Shown here piece by piece: positions 50,601-62,059 of a stretch of 64,000 nt of DNA. The stretch is from assembly GCA_914767715.1 (NCBI GenBank), contig OU612066.1, positions 3,355,001 through 3,419,000 on the forward strand, given 5' to 3'. How positions within the stretch are numbered: position 1 is the first letter of the stretch; every line of letters starts with the position of its first letter. Below the pieces are notes generated by a model that made no database searches, was not told the origin of the DNA, and saw nothing but the letters and a program-made list of their open reading frames with translations. The translations under genes and the position numbers were made by a program. The stretch comes from Membranipora membranacea. Taxonomy: Eukaryota; Bryozoa; Gymnolaemata; Cheilostomatida; Membraniporidae.

Positions 50601-53600
50601 AGTGCAGGGATACTCTAGTGCTTTTCTATGTTTGATAGAATGTAGATTATTCAAAATATCAATACTTACTATGTATAATGTATTGGAAGGTTTGTAATGA
50701 TTTGATGATACCGCCAGATTTGTCAAGTTTTCCAACTTTCACTTTTTTCTTTGATTTACTAAATTTTCTAATATATTACAAGCAAAGTGCTATACTTAAT
50801 CTTTGATATCGTTTTGCGGACTGTGAAGTGTATTTAATAGTATTGTATTGCACAACAAAAACTAAAAATTGGGGAGATTTAAAAGAGAACCTCATTGTGC
50901 ATTGAAGATCTATGATGGACGGCAGAGCAACGCTACCCGCATAGGTTCCAGTAGTTATTACTGCGGATCGACCAGGCCTTACAGAGTGAATGCTTTATCA
51001 CGTTACGCTACAGTGTACTTCAGATCCAATGGATATGCCAATGATCGAGGATTCCATGCAAAGTTCAGAAGCTCAGGTTTGTGTTAATGATGATGAATAC
51101 ACTTAGCCTAGTCTAACCATTTTCAAGCCAATTCATTTCACTGATGTTGGGGGCGCCATGGTGTTGGTCAATCTCAATCAATTATCTAATCAGGTGGAGG
51201 TGGAAAGACAATGAAGTTATAGAAGCAATTTAAGCCGTGAAAATCAAAAGATAGATCCAATTTGGAACTAGGTGTTGTCAGCTTCCATGCTTGTCGTAGA
51301 TTTTGTTCCACTCATATGTATGAATTTTCTCCTGTAGTTCGATGCTCTGAGACCGTCCGTAAAGCTATAGGAAACATCACCTCCCCAGACTATCCCAGTT
51401 ATTACGAACCACTTACCAACTGCACCTGGCTAATAGATGTTCTCCGTGGAAATGCAACTCTCAAACTCCGTGTTTTTGACATTCGGACAAGCCTCTATGG
51501 TGGTGGTTGTAATCAGGATGTTTTTGAGGTATGTTTGACCATTGGTCTGGAGACTCAAACAATTAAGACTACTCAAATACCAATGCATGTTATAGTCAGG
51601 CAGTTACTTCTGATAAAATTATCTCAGATATGCATGTTAAAAAATTCAATGCTCTACTTGGCATGAATTATTGATGGTCGAATGAGCGCCTACAATAGGG
51701 GAAGGTACTCTCATTCGCTAAATTATGATGTCACTATGAACAGGAAGTGCTTGTTTCTTGTACCGCACATGACACTCTTTTAACCAGCGATAACTCATGC
51801 CAAGTAGAGCCTTGTCTAGTTTTACCTTTCGAATCTGACATAACTTTATCATAAGTAACTAACTGCCTGACTATAACCAAGGAGTTAACTCCTTGCTATA
51901 ACATGCTTTGGTCATTGCGTATTTTTTTAAGTAATACAAAATTGATAGCATTGCCTGTGCAAATGATAACCTTCTGTAAGGAATATTGTAGTTAGTAGTT
52001 AGTAGTTAGTACTGGTGACTAACTATTACTAGACTTGACCTGAGTGGTAGTTATGTACTGGTTCACAGCTTAATATATTGTTAATAGGGAAATCAATGTG
52101 GTCAAATAAGCTTTATAGGTTTGAGTCATTTTCAATTCAATCTTCTTAATCTCCTCAGGTACATGATGGCAACAGCACTAGTTCTCCCCAAGTAGCGGGT
52201 TCACCTTTCTGTGGTTCAAGTATACCTGATACCATAGTGGGTACCAGTCAATATTTCTTTGTAAGAATGTCTACTGACAGTATCAGCAATGGTCGTGGAT
52301 TCGTAGGAGATTTCTGGAGCTCAGGTGAGATGATTATGACTTAGTTCAATACATGTCGGTTCATTGACATATTTTTGAGGGGAATCTCATTTGTGAACAA
52401 TAAGGAAAAGGAGAAATAATTTCTATTATTACCCTTTCGTTGAAGCTATAGTAGTGCTTTTGGGTTCTTGGCATTTGCCAAGGGAAAAATAGTGCAATTC
52501 TCATGTCAATAAACATAATTTTATCATAGATTTTTGCCATCTTCAAAAGACCATGCTTTGAAATTTGGGCATCTCATACTACATATTACATTTTGACGAA
52601 TAATGAGAGGACAACCTTAGTGATTGAGAAAAGTTGAGACGAATTCTCTTTCCTGTGAAGCTTCTAGTTTCTACTATTTAAAACATTGCCACTGCCCACT
52701 GTGATCTTGATTGGCCTGAGACCTTTGATACCATACCAAATATGGGGAGGCACTACTATATCTTTAATGTATTTGAATTTACGACTTGTCAACCTGTTTG
52801 TGATTGCGTATTACTGTTTTCACCATTTTTATGACTGTCCAGTCTTATGTCTGAATTATTCTGAATACCTTATTTGTTATTATTTGAGATTGACTCTGTG
52901 ATCTGATAATGTATTGATATTGTATGTTTCAGAGTACAGATGTCACATGTTTGGTGGTGGAGTGCTGACATTCGAACATAAAGGTAAATGCTATGGCTTC
53001 TTCAGAGAGGCTAAGACATGGACTTCTGCTCGATCATTCTGTGAAGCTAAGAATACAACTTTACTCTACCTCGAAGACAGAGAGGAGTTTGATGCTGTGA
53101 GTAGATATGTCTATAATAGTTATTCTGGGAATATATGGACAGCAGGTTACAAGAGGACTTCATCATCCTCCAGCTGGTACTGGAGCACTTTGAATGGGGG
53201 TAAGCTTCATCTGAAATATACATTGAATGCTGATTCAGTAACAGAGCGATCCATAAACTATCTGCAGCCAATGACCTTGACTATAATATATGAATTGATA
53301 ATCATTGAATGTTAAAGATGTAATAAACTATAATGCATACTGTGAACTGAACAACTGAGGTGCTTATGATTGATGGTAGGAGATTTTATAACCTCTCCTT
53401 TTATTTAGGCTTTATTTATCAAAAAAATTAAGTTTAAGGTTAGGGATCAACTAGCCGCAAATGAGAATTTTGCACTCCAGAAGATCTCGTTCACTGCTGT
53501 TTGACCTATCACGAGTAATTCCATGATGTATACACTGTGAATTCTCACTTTCTACTCAATAACTCAATACTGTTTGTGTTTCTTTAAGATCAACTCTATC

Positions 53601-56600
53601 ACCAGAAGACTGGCGTGGATAACATGTGGAGAGTGGGAGAGCCTGACACGGGTGACAAGTATGCGTATATGAACAGCGATGGTTTATCTGCAACCTCCTC
53701 CACCTATTTTGAGTCTTTCTTTGTGTGCAAAGGTAAGCTCTGATGATATTCATTTCTTCGTGGTCCTAGTATTGCGCTAACAAAATTTGGGTTCAACTAA
53801 ATAATTGAAAACCATAAATCAATCATTCAATCTGTTTCGTTTGATAAAATCGTTTATCACTATTTCCAAAACGTCATGTCATGTCAGCTCATCTCATCTC
53901 ACCTCTTCTTAAGTTTTAGCTTTGCCCACTGTATATGATTTTATTTTTGAACTCTCGAAATGCCATTTTTTACGAATAGCTGATGATCCGACCCATCCAC
54001 TTTATAATCATATACCAAGAAATTTTAGTAGGGTTTCCTCTCGCAATAATACCATTTTTAGACCTAAGAAATGTAGAACACAAAAGCGTGCCAAATCGTT
54101 TTTTCCTTTTTTTATGACATACTTCAACAATCACCGCTCTTAGTATATTTTTTTTACGCATTGTACACATTCTACACTATCATCATTGATAACGAATGTA
54201 TCAATAAAATCTAATCTAATCTAATCTAATCTCACCTCAAATTTTCTGATAACATCAAAAGAAAACACATTAAAGCATCACTACTGTATCATGAGTGTTG
54301 AGTGTCCAAATAATTTTAATATATTTTGCCTACAAATTGGGGTTTCAAGTATAGAAAATAGGCTTTTACTCATTTAAATAACTCCTTGTTTTTTATTTTT
54401 ATCTTTTGGAATACACGGAAAAATATGTTTCACTTCAAATTTGATGATGACTATTAACATCCAAATTTGAAGGTTTCAAAATATGGGAAAGACATTGAAT
54501 TACCAGTTTCAAAACAGCAGAAGACGAGTTTCCGTCTTTCAGCGTTTTCCAGATCTTAATTACTCCCATATATATAAGTAGAAAGATTATCAAATATATG
54601 TTCCTCAAGTTTATTGAGTCTTTCTGCCTTGTTGGACTGCACAACATTTTGTGCGTGGTTCAACCTCAAATTTGCTCATTTAAACGCCTATATATTTACT
54701 GGTCCTACATCTTATCTTTTCAGAGACACCCTTCACAAACTCCACTCCAACGGCAGGACCACCCAAGTCTGGTTGCTCTCCTCCTCCACATATACAGTAT
54801 GGTGGATATACCCCTCAACAGGAGCATTACAATGAAAGTGCTGAGGTGACCTTCACATGTAACACTAACTATGAACTTCTCAGTACAGATAAACTAACAT
54901 GTAACAACAGAAGATGGACCCCACAGATACCCGTTTGTCAAGGTAGGAGCGCACCCACTCACACTGGTTGCAAAAGTGGCATATAATGAAGATGACATAG
55001 TTGATTTTTAGATGTCAAACTTTGATTTCTCTCTTCAAGGTTCCATCATCAGGGCATTGGTTGTGAATAATTAATTCCTTCCTGATTGATTGATAATCGT
55101 GTAAAATTGACTCTACCTTCCTTTATTTGTTAGCACACAGCTGATGAGATTTTTAAGACAAAAATAATACTTATATGTGATGAACGGCTCATTCAGATCA
55201 TCAAAACGTATATGAGATAATAGCAATTTCTCACCATTATCTATTAACACAACCATTCAACTGATTCAAAGATACTCCAACAGAACCTTTCCCAAAACAA
55301 AACTATTGATTGCCAAATCTAACGATATGCTTTATAAAAACTTCCTTGTATAGTTTGCAAAAAAAAAGATCATGCAATTATAGGGAAAGGTGATATGTCT
55401 GATTGGTCTTGGAATCACAAATGTGATGTAATGGACTACAGATTTCTCTGACTCTGCATTGGCAAAATGTAAACAAAATGTTATAGACTCTGGTCGTATA
55501 TGAAGTCCTTTTGGTCTCTGATCAGCCCAAACATATGACATTGAGACATCTCACCAATCTATAACTTATAAATCTTACTAACCTCCAAATTTTATACTCT
55601 GGATATTGTTACATATTCATATTTATTGTAGATGTCACAACATCACACTGCAGATCACCTCCAGATGTACAGTTTGGAAGTTATTTCCCCCGTAAAACTA
55701 GTTATGAGAACGGAAGTAAGATTACGGTGAAATGTGATGAAGGGTATGACTTCCTCTCACAGGATAACACTGAGATGACATGCAATGAGGGCCATTGGCA
55801 GGGAAGCTTCCCTGCTTGTGTACACAAAGGTGTGTTCCCTCCACTAAAATGATCCGAAATTGCTCTTGAATTGGCTCTTCAAGCTTCCTGAGTAGTTCGA
55901 TTGAAATCAGGTTGTTACATATTTCATGTGATGACTTTTTACTTCATCAAATATCTAAGAAGAGGCTACAGTAGTATTCCCAGGTTGATTCTTGTGACTC
56001 TCAACTATGGCATTATGAAATTAAATTGAAATGCCCCTTCCAGTAACCCAACAGATTGTGTGCACTTAAACAACCTCTTCACCTGATCCTGATACTTTTT
56101 GCAGATACACCCACCAATTCAACAGAGTTTTATTGTCGTGTACCACCTCCCGTTATGAACGGAGCTTTTACACCAAGCCAGCCTCAGTACAAGAATGGAT
56201 CATCTGTTATGATAACATGTTCACCCAGTTATACTCCCCTCTCAGATGAACATCAGAAGTTATTGTGTGTAAATGAGCATTGGCAGAACTTTGTACCAGT
56301 CTGTGTGACTAAGGATGAACGTATGTACCTCATGGAATATATCCTTGTTCCAGTGGAAGACCTCTTGGTAGACATGATGATCTTACATCTGTTTGGTTTG
56401 GCAAACTGTTTGGTTTTGCAAACTGTTTGGTTCTGCAAACCGTTTGGTTTTGCAAACTGTGTGGTTTTGCAACTCAGGTATTTCAGTTGATCAGTCTTTC
56501 AATGTTAAAGTGCCACTCCTATTAGAAAAATGGATATATTACCCCAGTAAATCTAATATTGTGAGTTCATAGGGCAAATAAATTAAATTGTGGGAAATAG

Positions 56601-57564
56601 CAATATGTTTTTTTTTCAATTATTTTAGCAAGGATCATAGTAGACCATTGTGGTCAGGGGGAGGCAATAAATCACTATGATCCACTACAATCCCAATTTT
56701 CAGGCTTTGCAGCAGTTTTACTGCAATTACGTTCACAGGCTGTTTTATTTCATATGCCTTAAAGACTTTTCATCCTGAGATCTTTAAAATCATACCAAAA
56801 ATGGTCTAATAGGACTGTCACTTTAAAAGAGCCCTTCACATGAGACTACTAATATCTCTTTGTGTAAGAAGTTGAACCTGAGGTTTGTACCAGTCAATCG
56901 TTTTCCATTATAATATATTCTGACTATTTCAGCCGCAGTAATAAATTCACCATCAGCTCTTAAAGATAGTAAAGACACAGATGACAAAGATGGGACCTCC
57001 ATAATTCTGGGAGTGACAATCACTATAATAGCTATACTAGTGGTGGTCATAGTCGTAGGAGTTGTCTGGTTTGTTGTGAAAAAGCGGTGAGTGTGTGCTG
57101 AAAATCTTTGTCAAAGCATTTGTATAGTTGGTTAATTTTGTATGGATTTATCCCATAGTAAGTTAAATTCAGGATATAGATTGAATATCAGGGAAAATGA
57201 GTATGAATGTAATGTAATGTAATGTAATGGAAAGCTTCATGTGAACTTTTAACGTCATAATGTAGCGGGATGTTTTTTGGGGGAAAGGATGATTTCCCCA
57301 CCACTATTCCCACAGATATGTGAATAACAACAATCTATTCCAAAGCTGTAATTACTGTAAGCAGTAATTGATTGTGATTGATCATCTTGAATATCAAAGC
57401 AAATAAATTCACTCAGGTGATAATTTTTCCACTAATTTTAAACCATACCAAGCAAAACAAAGATAACTCTTAATAATACGGAGCTAGCAAGATGCTGATG
57501 GTTTATTAACGTGTTATTTTATAGGAGGGATAATCCAAACGAGCGGCTTGTGGAGATGCACTAA
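44688..57564 (+). CDS. Receptor B: tandem paralogue of receptor A, 1098 aa
   Basis: Eighteen coding exons: 44688-44697, 44905-45032, 45781-46174, 47084-47215, 47730-47902, 49204-49551, 49674-49833, 50358-50545, 50908-51076, 51338-51528, 52159-52324, 52933-53199, 53589-53732, 54724-54942, 55632-55829, 56105-56320, 56933-57086 and 57525-57564. Total 3297 nt. Every intron position and phase equals receptor A, and most exons have identical length. The first ATG of A is ATA here, so B must start at the second ATG; exon 2 is 9 bases longer, keeping a full signal peptide. The Thr-rich insert of CTLD1 is 5 residues longer (..CTVGNGTDDC..). The domain order matches A: CTLD, four CUB, CTLD, three sushi, TM, tail RRDNPNERLVEMH. 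The sushi 3 exon has one extra codon. There are no stops or frameshifts, so B appears functional. Confidence 0.93.
46387..46740 (+). mobile_element. tRNA-derived SINE in receptor B intron
   Basis: GGAGTGGACTGATGGTTAAG (A-box type) is followed 40 bases later by CCAGGTTCGTATCCCAGCG (B-box type), then a GC-richer body of about 250 bases unlike its AT-rich surroundings. It is absent from the receptor A intron (28350-28774), which is about 490 bases shorter. It differs from the SINE at 3890-4102. Exact ends and flanking duplication were not resolved. Confidence 0.75.
48300..48810 (-). mobile_element. LINE 3' fragment in receptor B intron
   Basis: The minus strand encodes NRILTAADNFHQDSDHVLN then RCYKRGRRSYISAICGTTKY and a stop. 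It is followed by CAAATAAAG and a (CTTAT)n tail at the left end. This is the usual end of a non-LTR ORF2 with a microsatellite tail. The position of AADN..DSDHVLN matches that of the other LINE tails in this window, but the sequence belongs to another family or an old copy. It is not present in the equivalent receptor A intron. Confidence 0.6.
53906..54228 (+). mobile_element. 5'-truncated LINE with (TAATC)n tail and 10-bp TSD
   Basis: It encodes the C-terminus of a non-LTR reverse transcriptase (LRIADDPTHPLYNHIPRNFS, then FRPKKCRTQKRAKSFFP, stop), then 3' UTR and four to five TAATC units. A 10-base duplication ATCTCACCTC flanks it (53896-53905, 54229-54238). Because the tail resembles the duplication, the right boundary could shift by a few bases. 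It lies in the receptor B intron after CTLD2; the receptor A intron lacks it. Confidence 0.85.
56390..56478. repeat. 18-bp minisatellite, short allele (receptor B intron)
   Basis: About five copies of an 18-base unit (TGGTTTTGCAAACTGTTT) lie just after the sushi 3 exon. The receptor A intron has only a single unit-like stretch at this place (TTTGGAAATATTGCCAACTC), so the array grew from a pre-existing word. Its multiple-of-3 period keeps a reading frame open (..FGLANCLVLQT..), which is not a protein. Confidence 0.9.
56509..56822. mobile_element. TTAA-flanked MITE (314 bp) in receptor B intron
   Basis: Ends AGTGCCACTCCTATTAG and (inverse) AGTGACAGTCCTATTAG match 15 of 17, flanked by TTAA on both sides (56505-56508, 56823-56826). 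TTAA target duplication is used by piggyBac and Kolobok elements; which one is not decided. It is absent from the receptor A intron and present again in the duplicated unit at 59696-60487. Confidence 0.9.
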
Positions 57565-58420
57565 GGTTCCTTGTTACGTCATTTTTGGTGAATACTGATA
57601 ATTTCACACAAATATTAGATCAGCGAGAACTGCCAAGATCCTGTTTGATCCCTCCGAGTTCTTGTATTACTCATATTTCTACCTAACTAATATAACCAAC
57701 ATAGCTGAATCGGTACAATAGAAGTATGCTGTCATTCGATATTAATATTTATATGGATGATGTAATAGTTTATTCCTCCATTGTTTATCTAGTTGCCAAC
57801 AAATTACCACTGTTATAAGAAGGTTTAATTTTACATGCAAATATCATTTCCATTTCCTTTCACTGGGACAAGGTCCATATATCTTATCTTAATTTTGTGG
57901 TAAGTTCATTCCAAATAAGGATTATATTTTTATATTTAAGTTTAAGTTCGCAGAATTGGGCAAAAATAATTTATATTTTTTTAGTTATCATGATAAAAAA
58001 TAAAGTTTCATTGAACTTTGATGGTTTTGTCTTCTTATTCATTCTCTGTGAACATATACAGCCTACAGTATGCTGCTGTAACCAACTGCAACAAACTCCT
58101 TGCTGCAACTCATCTTTGAAACTGCCAGTTTCAGGTTTTTGAAGAAACCTATTTTCTAAAAGCTGTACATTCATGGGAGTGGCTAGCTGGTGACTATAGA
58201 GGAGTCAACTTTGATTTATACATCAACAGATGTAATAAAAAGCAATCTATGATCCAAACTCTGATTGATCGTATAGATAAACGATATGAATGACTTGAAA
58301 GTTACTGGCCACCCATAAATAATGAGGCCCCCGAAGTTCGATGTTACAAAAACTTGATGTGCAGATAAGCAAAACCCACTCCATCAATGAAAATTATCAC
58401 TGAAGGTTTTCTATTATCAA
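57565..58420. other. Receptor B 3' UTR and flank
   Basis: A poly(A) signal is at 57999-58004, in the same sequence block as the one after receptor A. The flank is alignable with 42053-43370 after A and almost identical to 61208-62060 in the next unit. The LINE starts at about 58420. Confidence 0.7.
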
Positions 58421-59352
58421 CGTATGCTCTATCATCATAGATATGCTCTATTATCCAACTTTCGACCAATATCAGTTTTACCAATTTTATCCAAAGTCTT
58501 TGAGAAACACATCAATATTCACCTTCAGACATATTTAGAATCAAATAAAATCCTACACAATTTACAGTCAGGTTTCAGAAAAGGTTTCTCTTGCGCAGAT
58601 ACTATGCATAAGATATTTAGTGATTGTCTAGACTATAAATCTCAAGGTTATTACATTTCCATAATATTTTTGGACTTTAAAAAAGCGCTTGAATGTGTTG
58701 ATCATGCTCTAATTTTTCAGAAATTGTCTAGATATGGCATAACTGGATCATCCCATAAACTGCTAGCTTTTTTTTTAAATTTTAGAAAACAATATGTAAC
58801 ATTCAACCAGTTACATTCCAAATTACTACCTATTCGGAAAGGTGTCCCTCAAGGCTCAATCATTATTTTCTATAATCATCAATGATCTTTTAAACTTACA
58901 TCTTTTCTCTACCGTCAATGCTCATGCTGATGATACTACTTTTGTCGCCAAAAGCCACAACATTTTTCAGTTAGAGAGATCTTGCAATATTGATCTCAGT
59001 GAGATAAACCAATGGTGTAAGGCAAACAAAATGGTATCAACACACAAAAATCACACTATCTGCTTTGTAATGCATCACCAAACACAAATTTTTCATTATC
59101 AATTTCTGGATCTGAACTTGAGAGACAAGCCAAAACTCAACTCCTTGGCTATATGATACATGACACGCTTTCATGGATTGATCATGTTGAATATTTTTAT
59201 TTCAAAAGAGCCAAAGGCTAATCTTGCACTTTTCCAGCAATGCAGATTTTGCATTGGAAGGAAAGCGGCAATGACCTCTTACCACCATTTCATATCCTGT
59301 TATCTAATCTATGGTATTCATATTTACTATAACTTAGCCCCTGCTCACATAA
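58420..59352 (+). mobile_element. Truncated LINE reverse transcriptase, unit 1
   Basis: Reverse-transcriptase motifs appear in order: LSNFRPISVLPILSKVFEKH, LQSGFRKGFSCADT, IIFLDFKKALECVDHAL and GVPQGS. Then a shifted frame gives NAHADDTTF, where the catalytic YADD has become HADD. It is closest in style to the CR1/L2/Jockey group. Frameshifts and the lost tyrosine make it inactive. It stops abruptly at 59352 inside ..PAHIT, where sequence switches to the end of the receptor B sushi 3 exon. That is the junction of the local tandem duplication. Confidence 0.9.
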
Positions 59353-59439
59353 CTGTGACTAAGGATGAAGGTATGTACCAAGTGGAATATATCCTTGTTC
59401 CAGTGGAACACCTCTTGATAAACATGATGATCTTACATC

Positions 59440-59646
59440 TGTTTGGTTTGGCAAACTGTTTGGTTTTGCAAACTATTTGGTTTGGCAAACTGTTTGGTTC
59501 GGCTAACTGTTTGGTTCAGCAAACTGTGTGGTTCGGAAAACTGTTTGGTTTGGCAAACTGTTTGGTTTTGCAAACTGTTTGGTTTTGCAAACTGTTTGGT
59601 TCTGTAAACTGTTTGGTTTTGCCAACTGTTTGGTTTTGCAAACTCA
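59440..59646. repeat. 18-bp minisatellite, expanded allele (duplicated unit)
   Basis: About eleven to twelve copies of the TGGTTTTGCAAACTGTTT-type unit, against about five in the parental unit at 56390-56478. The growth is later than the 3' duplication, or the parent contracted. Confidence 0.92.
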
Positions 59647-59979
59647 GGTATTTCAGTTGATTAAGAAAGGATTATAATCAGTCTTTCAATGTTAAAGTGC
59701 CACTCCTATTAGAAAAAATGGATATATTACCCCAGTAAATCAAATATTGTGAGTTCATAGGGCAAATAAAAAAATTAAGAAATTAAAATTGGGGAAAATA
59801 GCATTTAGTTTTTTCTTCAATTAATTTAGCAAGTATCATAGTGGACCATAGTGGTCAAGGGGAGGTAATAAATCACTATGGTCCACTACGATCCCAATTT
59901 TCAGACCTTGCAGCAGTTTTACTGCAATTACGTTCACAGGCTGTTTTATTTCATATGCCATAATGACTTTTCATCTTGG

Positions 59980-60449
59980 GATCTTGCTGTTTGCTAAGAA
60001 ACAGAAGATTGGGCTGCCCCTAAAGAGGGACGCAAGGTGCCCTAATTCTCATACTGAGAATGTGATACATCTTAGAAAACTAGAATGCATCCTAGAGGTG
60101 AGGCCATAGAGGACCTCCTAATCATAAGTGTGCAGCGTGCTGCTAAAACTGAAGTGGCACTAATCGGCCCTTGGCAGTGACACTTTGATATTAGCCATTA
60201 GGCCGAGAAGCGATCTTGCTGTTTGCTAAGAAACAGAAGATTGGGCTGCCCCTAAAGAGGGACGCAAGGTGCCCTAATCCTCATACTGAGAATGGAATAC
60301 ATTCTAGAAAACTAGAATGCATCCCAGAGGTGAGGCCATAGAGGACTTCCTAATCATAAGTGTACAGCAAGCTGCCAAAACTGAACTGGCACTAATCGGC
60401 CATTGGCAGTGACAGTTTGATCTTAGCCAATAGGCCGAGAAGCGATCTT
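59980..60449 (-). mobile_element. Tandem dimer of a U2 snRNA-headed element (2 x 232 bp)
   Basis: GATCTT starts at 59980, 60212 and 60444, giving two exact 232-base units. Read on the minus strand, each unit begins like U2 snRNA: the right unit matches the first 28 bases of U2 (from ATCGCTTCTCGGCC) at 27 positions, the left with two further changes. The remaining ~200 bases are not U2 and end in a small hairpin (CTGTTT..AAACAG). The unit 1 counterpart (near 56780) has only GAGATCTTTAAAATC, an empty site. It is nested in the duplicated TTAA MITE. A SINE with a snRNA-derived head is the best reading; a chimeric retropseudogene is the alternative. Confidence 0.85.
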
Positions 60450-62059
60450 TAAAATCATACCAAACATGGCCTAGTAGGACTGTCACTTTAAAAGAGCCCT
60501 TCACATGAGACTAATAATATATCTCCTTGTGTAATAAGCTGAATCTGAGGTTTGTACTAGCCGATCACTATCCATTATACTGTATTCTGATTATTTCAGC
60601 CCAGTAATAAATTCACCATCAGCTCTTAAAGATAGTAAAGACACAGATGACTGAGATGGGATCTCTGTAATTCTGGGAGTGACAATCACTATAATAGCTA
60701 TACTAGTGGTGGTCATAGTCGTAGGAGTTGTCGTGCTTGTGGTGAAAAAACGGTGAGTGTGTGCTGCATTTGTATAGTTAGTTAATTTTGTATAGATACA
60801 TCCCGCGATAAGATAAATTCAAGATATAGATTGAAAATCAGGAAAAATGAATGTGAATGTAATGTAATGTAATGGAACGCTTCATGTGAACCATTAAAAT
60901 CATAATGTAGCGGAAAGTTTTGGGGGAAAGGATGATTTCCCCACCACTATTCCAACACAAATGTGAATAACAACAATCTATTCCAAAGCTGTAATTTCTG
61001 TAAGCAATAAATGATTGTGATTTATCATCATGAATATCAAAGCAAATAAATTCACTCAAGTGATAATCATCCCACTAATTTTAAGCCATGCCAAACAAAA
61101 CAAAGATAACTCTTAATAATACGGAGCTAGCAAGATGCTGATGGTTTATTAATGTGTTATTTTATAGGAGAGATAATCCAAACGAGCGGTTTGTGGAGAT
61201 GCACTAAGGTTCCTTGTTACGTCATTTTTGGTGAATACTGATAATTTCACACAAATATTAGATCAGCGAGAACTGCCAAGATCTTGTTTGATCCCTCCGA
61301 GTTCTTGTATTACTCATATTTCTACCTAACTAATATAACCAACATAGCTGAATCGATACAATAGAAGTATGCTGTCATTCGATATTAATATTTATATGGA
61401 TGATGTAATAGTTTATTCCTCCATTGTTTATCTAGTTGCCAACAAATTTCTACTGTTATAAGAAGGTTTAATTTTACATGCAAATATCATTTCCATTTCC
61501 TTTCACTGGGACAAGGTCCATATATCTTATCTTAATTTTGTGGTAAGTTCATTCCAAATAAGGATTATGTTTTTATATTTAAGTTCGCAGAATTGGCAAA
61601 AATAATTTATATTTTTTACTTATCATGATAAAAAATAAAGTTTCATTGAACTCTGATGGTTTTGTCTTCTTATTCATTCTCTGTGAACATATACAGCCTA
61701 CAGTATGCTGCTGCAACCAACTGCAACCAACTCCATGCTGCAACTCATCTTTGAGACTTCCAGTTTCAGGTTTTTGAAGAAACCTATTTCCTAAAAGCTG
61801 TACATTCATGGGAGTGGCTAGCTGGTGACTATAGAGGAGTCAACTTTGATTTATACATCAACAGAAGTAATAAAAAGCAATCTATGATCCAAACTCTGAT
61901 TGATCGTATAGATAAACGATATGAATGACTTGAAAGTTACTGGCCACCCATAAATAATGAGGCCCCAAAGTTCGATGTTACAAAAACTTGATGCCCAGAT
62001 AAGCAAAACACACTCCATCAATGAAAATTATCACTGAAGGTTTTCTATGATCAACGTAT

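Larger units (their letters stand above)
59353..61207 (+). pseudogene. Disabled third copy of receptor 3' end (sushi 3 edge, TM and tail exons)
   Basis: The copy begins TGTGACTAAGGATGAAG, the last bases of sushi 3, then repeats its intron, the minisatellite, the TTAA MITE, the TM exon (60600-60752) and last exon (about 61168-61207). The TM exon has lost one base after its first CC, so the normal phase reads Pro-Gln-stop; another in-frame TGA replaces AAA in DDKDG. Splice sites look intact. No upstream receptor exons precede it, so it is a fragment. Confidence 0.92.

Noticed and set aside
59160-59660. 166-codon frame joining reverse-transcriptase sequence to a Phe/Gly/Leu/Cys repeat
   Set aside because: It is a chance fusion across the duplication junction at 59352 followed by the 18-bp minisatellite; not a gene.
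59980-60449. Functional U2 snRNA gene
   Set aside because: Only about the first 28 bases match U2; the branch-site pairing region, Sm site and 3' stem-loops are absent.
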